From Arcticibacterium sp047623945 (GTDB taxonomy: Bacteria > Bacteroidota > Bacteroidia > Cytophagales > Spirosomataceae), in assembly GCA_047623945.1 (NCBI GenBank), contig JBLHOT010000007.1, positions 18,399-82,398 of the forward strand: a stretch of DNA of 64,000 bases, in the 5' to 3' direction. The notes beneath the pieces were generated by a model. It saw nothing but the letters and a program-made list of their open reading frames with translations, made no database searches and was not told the origin of the DNA. Shown in pieces: positions 26,471 through 34,315 of this stretch. The position numbers were made by a program, and so were the translations under genes. Each line of letters opens with the position of its first letter. Position 1 is the first letter of the stretch.

Positions 26471-28732
26471 ATGGATAAAATATTACTCGAAGAATTCGGG
26501 TTTAATGAGGTTGAACTTCAAAAGTTGGATGGTTATGAAAGTGCTAATTACATTGTAAAAGCAGATTCAAAAAAATATATTTTCAAAACATATTCTCACT
26601 CTGAAGAGACTATTGACCTCATAAATGCAGAAAATGAGGTATTGCTTTATTTGAAACTATCCAATACCGTTTCATTTCCTTGTCCTATTGCGTTTTTAGA
26701 TGGTTCATTTGTCAAAGTTATTAAAGTCAAAGGGCAGACATTGGTTTGCAGAATGTTATCCCATCTCGATGGGACATTTCTAGGTAGCGTTAATCATACG
26801 AAAGAACTTTTCGAATCCTTTGGAAATTCCTTAGCAGAAATCGACCTCGCTTTAAAAAACTTTAACAACTATACCATTGCGGCAATCCAGAAAGAATGGG
26901 ACATTCAACACCTCCATCTAAGCAAAAAATACATTGATTATATAAATAATACTAAAGACAGAAGTCTGGTACAGTATTTCTTTCTACAATATGAAGAAAA
27001 CGTAATTCCGACACTTCCCTTTTTAAGAAAACAAGTCATTCACAATGATGCCAACGAATGGAATGTTCTAACGAAGAATGAACATGTTTCTGGTATCATA
27101 GATTTTGGAGATTTTACTTATTCCTTTCTTATTAATGAACTGGCTATTGCCATAACTTATGGCTGTTATGATAAGGAGGAGCCTTTAGAGTGGGCATCCA
27201 TTATCATAAAGGCCTATCATGAAAGGCTGCCACTACATGAGAAAGAGCTAAATGTTTTATATTACCTGATTGCTGGAAGGTTAATAATCAGTGTTTGCCA
27301 GTCTGCCCATTCTAGGAAAATAAATCCTGAGAATGCCTATGCCACTGGAAGTGAAAAGACCGCATGGAAAATGCTTTATAAGTGGTTAGAAATCAATCCA
27401 ATTGCGGCTGATAACTCCTTTAGAGATGCTGTCGGTTTTCCTAAAACCAAACAAATCTCAATTGATAAAATCATCAAAAAAAGGCATCTGCACATTAGCC
27501 CCATTTTGTCATTAAGCTATGATGAGCCAATACAAATGGCGAAATCAGCTTTTCAATATATGTATGATGCTGCCGGAAATACATTTTTAGATGCTTACAA
27601 CAATATTCCTCATGTAGGTCATTCGCACCCGACCGTAGTAGCAACTGGCCAAAGGCAAATGGCAAAATTGAATACCAACACCCGTTACCTATATGATGAA
27701 CTATCTGCATACGCCGAAAAACTACTTGCTAAATTCCCTAAAAGCCTGAACAAGGTCTATTTTGTTAACTCCGGTAGTGCCGCGAGTGATTTAGCCATCC
27801 GAATAGCAAAAATTCATACGCAAAAGGAAAAAATATTAGTGATGGAGCATGGGTATCATGGCCATACCCAAATGGCTACGGATATTAGCGATTATAAATT
27901 TAACCATCCGAAAGGCCAGGGACAGAAAGAATTCATTATAAAAACTGAAATTCCTGCTACCTATCGTGGAAGATATTCTGATATTGACGCTGGTAAGAAG
28001 TATGCTCAAGATACCATTAATAAAATCAAAAAAAGCAAAGTAGGAATTGCTGCTTTTATATGCGAGCCTATAGTGGGCTGTGGAGGTCAAGTTCCTTTAG
28101 CAAAAGGCTATTTAAGAGAACTATACCCTGCTATTAGAGCTCAAGGTGGCGTGTGTATAAGTGATGAGGTCCAAACTGGGTTTGGACGTTTGGGCGACTT
28201 TTTTTGGGGTTATCAAGCTCAGGAGGTAATTCCCGATATGGTAATTATAGGAAAGCCAATGGCTAATGGACATCCTATGGGAGCAGTCATTTGTACCTCA
28301 GAAATTGCCGATTCATTTTCAAGAGGTGTTGAATTTTTTAGCTCTTTTGGTGGGAACACTGTTTCATGTGCCATAGGCCTTTCTGTACTAGATGTTATCG
28401 AAGAAGAGAATCTCCAAGAGCATTCAAAAAATGTAGGAGATTATTATAAATCTCTTTTTTTAGACCTTCAAAAAAAATATGACCATATTGGAGATGTCAG
28501 AGGTTCCGGCCTATTCTTAGGAGTCGAAATAGTCAAACCTAGTGATCAAAAACCAGACACGAAATTGGCTCATTATATTAAAAATGAGCTTAGAAATAAT
28601 TTCATCCTCATCAGTACAGATGGGCCTTTTGACAACGTATTGAAGACAAAACCACCTTTGTGCTTTACAACAAAGAACGCAGAAACAGTGGTAAAGGCTA
28701 TAGAACAAGCACTCCGTAATTATATCTCATAA
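26471..28732 (+). CDS. Fused hydroxylysine-kinase-like and class III PLP phospho-lyase protein
   Basis: A fusion of 753 residues. The N-terminal part (about 1-320) is an aminoglycoside-phosphotransferase-fold kinase with the catalytic loop HNDANEWN near 191 and the metal motif IDFGD near 211, most like hydroxylysine kinase (AGPHD1). The C-terminal part (about 345-753) is a class III aminotransferase fold of the AGXT2L group: SDEVQTGFGRLG, the PLP lysine K595 in IIGKPMANGHP, and SFGGNTVSCAIG. That group includes ethanolamine-phosphate and 5-phosphohydroxylysine phospho-lyases. I infer that it phosphorylates 5-hydroxylysine and then eliminates phosphate and ammonia to give 2-aminoadipate 6-semialdehyde. 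The downstream genes support this; ethanolamine remains the alternative substrate. Confidence 0.85.
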   Translation: MDKILLEEFGFNEVELQKLDGYESANYIVKADSKKYIFKTYSHSEETIDLINAENEVLLYLKLSNTVSFPCPIAFLDGSFVKVIKVKGQTLVCRMLSHLDGTFLGSVNHTKELFESFGNSLAEIDLALKNFNNYTIAAIQKEWDIQHLHLSKKYIDYINNTKDRSLVQYFFLQYEENVIPTLPFLRKQVIHNDANEWNVLTKNEHVSGIIDFGDFTYSFLINELAIAITYGCYDKEEPLEWASIIIKAYHERLPLHEKELNVLYYLIAGRLIISVCQSAHSRKINPENAYATGSEKTAWKMLYKWLEINPIAADNSFRDAVGFPKTKQISIDKIIKKRHLHISPILSLSYDEPIQMAKSAFQYMYDAAGNTFLDAYNNIPHVGHSHPTVVATGQRQMAKLNTNTRYLYDELSAYAEKLLAKFPKSLNKVYFVNSGSAASDLAIRIAKIHTQKEKILVMEHGYHGHTQMATDISDYKFNHPKGQGQKEFIIKTEIPATYRGRYSDIDAGKKYAQDTINKIKKSKVGIAAFICEPIVGCGGQVPLAKGYLRELYPAIRAQGGVCISDEVQTGFGRLGDFFWGYQAQEVIPDMVIIGKPMANGHPMGAVICTSEIADSFSRGVEFFSSFGGNTVSCAIGLSVLDVIEEENLQEHSKNVGDYYKSLFLDLQKKYDHIGDVRGSGLFLGVEIVKPSDQKPDTKLAHYIKNELRNNFILISTDGPFDNVLKTKPPLCFTTKNAETVVKAIEQALRNYIS

Positions 28733-28793
28733 GCCTGCTCTTTAAAGAAAGAAGATTTGTAAATTAAAAACGTCAAATAAAATTTCAAACCTT

Positions 28794-29855
28794 ATGAAAA
28801 CAATATTATTGCTAGGATTAGGTAAAGTTGGAACCTTGGTAGGAATGCTTCTCGCGGAAAGGTACAAAGTGACTGCGATAAGCCATATTCCTTCTCCTTA
28901 TGATGTCCCATTGCCTTTTGACCTAATCATTGAAGATGTAAGAGATACCGATAAATTAAGTGCATTAATTAGAAAGCATGATGCCGTTTTTTCGGCACTG
29001 CCATATAGTTTTAATGAAAGCATCGTTAAGATTTGTGTTGCAGAAAATACTCATTATTTTGATTTGTCTGAAGATGTCCCAACGACTCAATTGATTCAAA
29101 AACTTTCTAAAACATCAGATGCCATTTTGGTTCCGCAGTGTGGCCTTGCTCCTGGTTATATAGGCATAATTGGGGCACATTTGGCAAATAAGTTCACTAA
29201 ACTAAGAGACATTGAACTTAGAGTAGGTGCCCTCCCAAGATATCCTAATGGCCAAATGGCCTATAGTTTCACTTGGTCGCCAGCGGGGGTTGTCAATGAA
29301 TACATCAACGATGCAGAAGTAATACACAATGGAAAACGAAAAACAGTTTCTTCACTTGATGGACTAGAACATATTAATATTGAAGGTCAGGAGTTTGAAG
29401 CATTTTCCACTTCTGGGGGCTTGGGCACCATGTGCGAAACCTATGAAGGTAAAGTGGATACGTTAAACTATAAAACAATGCGTTATCCGGGTCATGCCCA
29501 GCTCATGCGTTTTTTCCTTTACGAGTTACTGCTAAAAAACGACAGACAGCTAGCAGAGAAAATATTAACCGAAGCCAAACCACCTGTTCAGGATGACGTC
29601 GTTTATATTTATGCCGTAGTGGAAGGATGGAAAGGTGAGAAACTAGAAAGAGAAGAATACTTTAAAGCCTGTTTCCCAATGAAATTAGGCGACAAAACCT
29701 GGCGTGCGATTTCTTGGACTACGGCAGCGTCTGCTGTGGCGGTAGTAGATATGGTGGCAGACGGACTATTGGCTCAAAAAGGATTTATTAAACAAGAGGA
29801 TATAGACTGGGAGCAATTAGTTAAGACACGAACTGGAAGTTATTTTTTAAAATAA
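28794..29855 (+). CDS. Lysine 6-dehydrogenase-like protein (saccharopine dehydrogenase family)
   Basis: A protein of 353 residues with an N-terminal NAD(P) motif (LLLGLGKVGTLVGMLLAE). Later blocks CGLAPGYIGIIGAHLA, FEAFSTSGGLGTM and YKTMRYPGHAQLM follow the pattern I recall for L-lysine 6-dehydrogenase of Geobacillus, a saccharopine-dehydrogenase relative that makes aminoadipate semialdehyde straight from lysine. A true saccharopine dehydrogenase is the other choice, but no lysine-ketoglutarate reductase is present. It is second in the operon, 61 bases after the fusion gene and 11 bases before the next. Confidence 0.75.
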   Translation: MKTILLLGLGKVGTLVGMLLAERYKVTAISHIPSPYDVPLPFDLIIEDVRDTDKLSALIRKHDAVFSALPYSFNESIVKICVAENTHYFDLSEDVPTTQLIQKLSKTSDAILVPQCGLAPGYIGIIGAHLANKFTKLRDIELRVGALPRYPNGQMAYSFTWSPAGVVNEYINDAEVIHNGKRKTVSSLDGLEHINIEGQEFEAFSTSGGLGTMCETYEGKVDTLNYKTMRYPGHAQLMRFFLYELLLKNDRQLAEKILTEAKPPVQDDVVYIYAVVEGWKGEKLEREEYFKACFPMKLGDKTWRAISWTTAASAVAVVDMVADGLLAQKGFIKQEDIDWEQLVKTRTGSYFLK

Positions 29856-29866
29856 ATTGAATTCAA

Positions 29867-30769
29867 ATGAATGATAAAATCGATGTAGCATTCAAGGTTT
29901 TTGAAGGATTAATGGCTAGATACAAAGAAAATGTTCCAGCCGTAGATTTCGTTTTGAACAATATGCGTGAAGAAGGAATTATTACTTCTAACCAGGAGAT
30001 TGAAAATGATCATGTTGCTTTTAGAACGTTAGGAGTACCCAATTTGGGAATAAAGTCATTTGAAAAAATATTCATTCATTTTGGTTACCAGAAAAGAGAT
30101 TTCTTCGACTTCAAATCAAAAAAACTTAACGCCTATTGGTTTTCTCCCCCGGTACCAAGTTTGCCTCGGATATTTGTTAGTGAACTTAGGGTAAATGAGT
30201 TATCGGAAGAATCTCGTTCCATTATTCTAAAATATACTAAGGCTATAAAGGAAGACCCCGTAGACAAATTAGATTTAAATAAATGGGAAGAAATAGACCA
30301 CTTTTTACATCATCCTTTATGGAAGACGCCAGAATTAGAAGAATATGAAAAACTTCAATCTGAAAGTGAATATGCCTCTTGGGTCATATATAATCGATAC
30401 TATTTAAATCATTATACCATAAGCGTTCATAGCCTCAATAAAGCTTATAATACAATTGAAAAGTTTAATACGTTTTTACATAAGATTGGAGTAAAATTAA
30501 ACTCAGCTGGTGGAGAAATCAAAATAAGTAAAGACGGCCTTTTAATACAAAGTTCCACGGTTGCTGAAATGCTAATTGGAGATTTTGCAAATGGACAAAC
30601 AAAGTCTATTTCTGGCAGCTATGTAGAGTTTGCCGAAAGAAAAGTATTACCTCAGTTTGCGAATATGGATGTTTCAAAAATAGAACGAGAACACCGTCGA
30701 GATGGTTTTGAAGCCAATAACGCAGATAAAATATTTGAAAGCACCTTCACTTCTCAAACACTAAAATAA
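29867..30769 (+). CDS. DUF1338 / HglS-type 2-oxoadipate dioxygenase-decarboxylase
   Basis: A protein of 300 residues of the DUF1338 family: the metal histidine at about residue 49 in NDHVAFRTLG, RIFVSELRVNELS, and a C-terminal glutamate in SGSYVEFAERK. The Pseudomonas member HglS turns 2-oxoadipate into D-2-hydroxyglutarate with Fe(II) and oxygen during lysine breakdown. That role fits the present operon exactly, one step after aminoadipate transamination. The start is 11 bases after the dehydrogenase gene, and the stop is 4 bases before the aldehyde dehydrogenase gene. Confidence 0.85.
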   Translation: MNDKIDVAFKVFEGLMARYKENVPAVDFVLNNMREEGIITSNQEIENDHVAFRTLGVPNLGIKSFEKIFIHFGYQKRDFFDFKSKKLNAYWFSPPVPSLPRIFVSELRVNELSEESRSIILKYTKAIKEDPVDKLDLNKWEEIDHFLHHPLWKTPELEEYEKLQSESEYASWVIYNRYYLNHYTISVHSLNKAYNTIEKFNTFLHKIGVKLNSAGGEIKISKDGLLIQSSTVAEMLIGDFANGQTKSISGSYVEFAERKVLPQFANMDVSKIEREHRRDGFEANNADKIFESTFTSQTLK

Positions 30770-30773
30770 CCCT

Positions 30774-32303
30774 ATGAAAAATACAGATTTCCTTTCTAAA
30801 CTAAATATTAGTACAATCAATTTAGGCAACTTTGATGGCAGGACTTTCTTAAAAGGAGAAGGTCAAACTTTGGAAAGTTATAGCCCCGTAGATGCCAATC
30901 TTATTGGTGTTGCTTCCCTAAGTACTCCAACTGATTACAATGCAATGATGCTAAAATGTAAAAAAGCATTTAAAAGTTGGCGTAAAAAACCTGCTCCATT
31001 GAGAGGCGAGATAGTAAGACAAATGGGCGAGGCTTTTAGGTTAAATAAAATGGCATTGGGGCAGTTAGTTTCTTATGAAATGGGTAAAAGCTTGCAAGAG
31101 GGACTAGGTGAAGTACAGGAGGTGATAGACATCTGTGATTTTGCAGTTGGACTTTCTAGGCAATTGCACGGACTTACCATGCATTCTGAAAGGCCAAACC
31201 ACCGGATGTTGGAGCAGTGGCATCCCTATGGTGTGGTAGGCGTCATTTCTGCCTTTAATTTTCCTGTAGCTGTTTGGAGTTGGAACACTATGATTGCCCT
31301 TGTCTGCGGAAATACAACTATCTGGAAACCATCTGAAAAAACTCCGCTTTGTGGTATTGCTTGCATGAATATCATTAAAGACGTATTAGACAGAAATAAT
31401 GTAGAAGAAGGCGTTGTAACTTTAGTTCAAGGCAATGGAATTATCGGTGAATTAATGGCAAACGATACTAGGCTGCCAGTGGTCTCTGCCACGGGTAGTA
31501 CAAGAATGGGAAAGGAGGTTGCCAAAAATGTAGCTGCCAGACTAGGAAAGTCTATTTTAGAGCTAGGTGGCAATAATGCTATTATCGTTACCCCAAATGC
31601 CGACTTAAACATCCTGGTACCTGGTGTCGTTTTCGGTGCTATGGGTACATGTGGGCAAAGATGTACCTCCACTAGGAGATTGATTGTACATAATTCTATG
31701 TTAGAAACTGTTAAAAACACACTTGTGAATGCTTACGGGCAATTGGTAATTGGCTCTCCTTTAGATGAAAAAAATCATATGGGACCATTGATAGATCTAG
31801 ATGCGGTTACAAAGTTTAGTGAGGCCGTGAAGAAAATCCCACAACAAGGAGGCAAAATATTATGTGGTGGTGAAGTATTAGAAAGAGAAGGCTCTAATTG
31901 CTATGTTTCACCATGCATTGCTATGGCTCCTGCTGATGCAGAAATCGTTCATACCGAAACTTTTGCACCCATTTTGTACATTCACTCATATGACAGTCTC
32001 GAAGAAGCCATTGATATACAAAACAGTGTACCTCAGGGATTATCATCTGCAATATTTACAAGCAACTTGCTTGAAAGCGAGCAGTTTTTATCAGCATGGG
32101 GTTCAGATTGTGGTATTGCAAATGTAAATATTGGTACATCTGGAGCCGAAATTGGAGGAGCTTTTGGAGGAGAGAAAGAAACAGGTGGTGGGCGAGAAAG
32201 TGGCTCTGATGCCTGGAAAGGATATATGAGAAGGCAAACCTGTACAATTAATTATGGTGCTGATTTACCACTAGCTCAGGGTATTAAGTTTGAATTAAAT
32301 TGA
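30774..32303 (+). CDS. Alpha-aminoadipic semialdehyde dehydrogenase (ALDH7/antiquitin type)
   Basis: An NAD-dependent aldehyde dehydrogenase of 509 residues. The catalytic cysteine is C297 in GQRCTSTRRL, and the general-base glutamate lies in ILELGGNNA. The C-terminal stretches SGAEIGGAFGGEKETGGGRE and CTINYGADLPLAQGIKFE are the hallmark of ALDH7A1 (antiquitin). The expected reaction is oxidation of 2-aminoadipate 6-semialdehyde to 2-aminoadipate. It is the last gene of the operon and ends in a terminator. An aminotransferase for 2-aminoadipate is not in the cluster. Confidence 0.92.
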   Translation: MKNTDFLSKLNISTINLGNFDGRTFLKGEGQTLESYSPVDANLIGVASLSTPTDYNAMMLKCKKAFKSWRKKPAPLRGEIVRQMGEAFRLNKMALGQLVSYEMGKSLQEGLGEVQEVIDICDFAVGLSRQLHGLTMHSERPNHRMLEQWHPYGVVGVISAFNFPVAVWSWNTMIALVCGNTTIWKPSEKTPLCGIACMNIIKDVLDRNNVEEGVVTLVQGNGIIGELMANDTRLPVVSATGSTRMGKEVAKNVAARLGKSILELGGNNAIIVTPNADLNILVPGVVFGAMGTCGQRCTSTRRLIVHNSMLETVKNTLVNAYGQLVIGSPLDEKNHMGPLIDLDAVTKFSEAVKKIPQQGGKILCGGEVLEREGSNCYVSPCIAMAPADAEIVHTETFAPILYIHSYDSLEEAIDIQNSVPQGLSSAIFTSNLLESEQFLSAWGSDCGIANVNIGTSGAEIGGAFGGEKETGGGRESGSDAWKGYMRRQTCTINYGADLPLAQGIKFELN

Positions 32304-32356
32304 CTTCAGCTTAATTCTGAAATTTTAAACATACAGAACTTTAATTTATTCCCAAC

Positions 32357-32405
32357 AAACGCCTATCTCCAAAACTATAGAGATTTTTTGGAGGTAGCGT
32401 TTTGA
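32357..32405 (+). terminator. Terminator of the hydroxylysine/lysine operon
   Basis: AAACGCCTATCTCCAAAA (32357-32374) pairs with TTTTGGAGGTAGCGTTT (ending near 32403) with small mismatches; the right arm ends in TTTT. It lies 54 bases after the aldehyde dehydrogenase stop. Confidence 0.7.
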
Positions 32406-32529
32406 TTTCGGTTGCCATATTCTAGCGTACGCAGCAATCCTAAATGGTCCGAAATCTAAGCCTCCGGATACTTCTTATTGCTCGCTATTTGCGGATCCAA
32501 AACTTTACACCAATAATATACTTTTGGAA

Positions 32530-32976
32530 TCACCTGGCTGTAAGGACCTCAATATCAAATACGAGCGGAGAATTCTTAGGAATTGATCCCGAACCTTGAC
32601 TTCCATAACCTAGCGTAGAGGGAAAAATAATGGTGGCTTTTTCTCCTACACGCATTTTGGCAATGCCTTCATCAAAACCTCTCACCACTCTTCCTGTTAG
32701 CAAAGCAAAAGAGAAGTTTCCAGAATCAAATTTCTTTCCAGAAAGTAAATTTCCTGAATAGTTAACATTAACCGTTTGCCCAGCTATCAGAGCTGCTCCG
32801 CTTAGATTTTCAGATGTTAAAATATATACCAGTCCAGAGGCCGTTTTCTCGGTCACCGTTAAATTATTAGCCTCCACGTATTGGTCTATTTGGCTATCTT
32901 CGGGGCCTGAAAAGCCATCACCATTACACGAAAAGCCCACTATGGACAAGATTAATATGATTAGGGTCCTATTCAT
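32530..32976 (-). CDS. FKBP-type peptidyl-prolyl isomerase lipoprotein
   Basis: A protein of 148 residues with a lipoprotein signal (ILSIVGFSC). The mature part holds one FKBP domain: GQTVNVNYSGNLLSGKKFDS, GRVVRGFDEGIAKMRVGEKA and FPSTLGYGSQGSGSIPKNSP. It speeds proline isomerisation of exported proteins in the periplasm. FKBP lipoproteins of this size are common in Bacteroidota. Its start codon overlaps the end of the dead toxin frame upstream by one base, a coincidence of decay. Confidence 0.9.
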   Translation of the reverse strand: MNRTLIILILSIVGFSCNGDGFSGPEDSQIDQYVEANNLTVTEKTASGLVYILTSENLSGAALIAGQTVNVNYSGNLLSGKKFDSGNFSFALLTGRVVRGFDEGIAKMRVGEKATIIFPSTLGYGSQGSGSIPKNSPLVFDIEVLTAR

Positions 32977-32984
32977 TAAATATT

Positions 32985-33236
32985 ATAGTTTATTTTTTGT
33001 TTAACATAATAGTGATATCCAATTGCAACAACCACTATTTGATTAAGTTCTTGCTTACTTTTTATACCAATCTGTGTTCTTCTACTCCAAAAGCCAGATA
33101 AATTTTCCTTTAACATTTCAGGTTTTCAATCACATTTTGTAGAAGTATGAAGATTTTTTTTGGAACAGATCTATTACCTGTCTTTTTCCAAAAGTCACAC
33201 TCCTTATAGGGCTCCTTTTGTAAATACTATTTTCAC
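32985..33236 (-). pseudogene. Broken YoeB-type toxin gene
   Basis: The minus strand begins at GTG (33234-33236) with VKIVFTKGAL. After a frame change it reads FWKKTGNRSVPKKIFILLQ, then in a further frame KPEMLKENLSGFWSRR, EHRLV, and finally VVVAIGYHY. These blocks appear in the order of YoeB/Txe toxins (WxxTGNKxxxKKI, GKPExLKxNLSGxWSRRI, EHRLVY, xxYHY). At least three frameshifts destroy the frame, so no active toxin is made. The GTG overlaps the antitoxin stop in a GTGA arrangement, the usual coupling of this operon type. Confidence 0.75.
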
Positions 33237-33530
33237 AGGTTATTAATATCTACACTTGCCAACTCATTGGTAACAGCTTCAACTAAAGACTTCTCCAAAT
33301 TGTCCGTATTTGCCTTTTAACTCATCAAATACAAAGATTCCTTCTAGAGTTGTATTCAGAAAGAGTAATCATAACCACATCCGCCTGCCTAGATTGATGA
33401 ATTATCACGGTCTCTTTATCCTCTAACACTACGTCCAGATGAGATTTAATATTCTTCCATAATGCCCCCTTATTGTTGTTATCGTCATAACCAACTTTTA
33501 CACCCAAATCTACCGAATGTCGTACGCCTT
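33233..33530 (-). pseudogene. Broken YefM/Phd-type antitoxin gene
   Basis: Reads LWKNIKSHLDVVLEDKET and VIIHQSRQADVVMITLSEYN, the typical Phd/YefM core. A frameshift then follows at the serine codon near 33350. A shifted frame continues as ANTDNLEKSLVEAVTNELAS and ends VDINNL at the TGA at 33233-33235. No intact start is present, and an upstream stop lies near 33528. Together with the broken toxin it forms a dead yefM-yoeB module between the FKBP and GMC genes. Confidence 0.65.
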
Positions 33531-33546
33531 ATTTCACTTCGAATGA

Positions 33547-34197
33547 CTATTCCACAGGAACGTGCTTCCGCCATTCATCGTAACTAAGACCAAACTTCTT
33601 TAAATCTTCTTCATCCGCACCATCCCAGATGTTTGGTGTGTTACCTCTATAGTCTAAATCTTTCACACCAATTTCAGAAGTAAAGAAACCGGTAGCGGTT
33701 AGGTCCCGCATTTTATTGAAGAAAGATACTCCTTGTGACATATCCGGTTTGGCATCCTCTGGATAAGCTATTTGGTCTATTAGGGCCATTCTATTAGCCT
33801 TTGAAAGTTTAATGAATTTATCTCCAAACTGCTTTTTAGATTCTAGATCTAACCACATTAATCCTCCACGCATAGGCACTTGATGGTGGGGCATGTCTTT
33901 CACTATATATTCTATAAAGTTAGGCACACCTGAATCTGTAGCACTTCCAGAATTCTTATCAGCTGGAATGATAATATCAGCCAAAACGGCTATGGTAGCC
34001 ATTTCGTGTTTATTGAAAAAGGTCTCGGCTTTTAGTTTTTGCTCGTGAAGAATCTCCTCTTTCAACTGTCCATTTCTGGAATCTGGCAATTCCTCTACTA
34101 TTTTCTTAGGCTCTACTTCACGAGCTATTACCTTCCCTGAAACCGCCACCCCAGCGGTTCCTAAACCTATATTTTTTAAGACGTCTCTTCTTTTCAT
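33547..34197 (-). CDS. Gluconate 2-dehydrogenase subunit 3-like protein with Tat signal
   Basis: A protein of 216 residues starting MKRRDVLKNIGLGTAGVAVS, a twin-arginine signal. The mature part has the family pattern MATIAVLADIIIPADKNSGS and FIEYIVKDMPHHQVPMRGGL. Subunit 3 proteins pair with GMC-type flavin dehydrogenases and bring them through the Tat system. The GMC gene lies 118 bases upstream on the same strand and lacks its own signal, which fits piggyback export. Confidence 0.85.
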   Translation of the reverse strand: MKRRDVLKNIGLGTAGVAVSGKVIAREVEPKKIVEELPDSRNGQLKEEILHEQKLKAETFFNKHEMATIAVLADIIIPADKNSGSATDSGVPNFIEYIVKDMPHHQVPMRGGLMWLDLESKKQFGDKFIKLSKANRMALIDQIAYPEDAKPDMSQGVSFFNKMRDLTATGFFTSEIGVKDLDYRGNTPNIWDGADEEDLKKFGLSYDEWRKHVPVE

Positions 34198-34315
34198 TTT
34201 TTTTAACTTTTGAAATTCCTTCTCTTTTGTTAGGTGTGTGATGCCCCCGAATATAAAATGCTTTATAGCCTTCTTATCATCGGGCAGCTAGCACCCAACA
34301 TCTGACTAAGCCATA

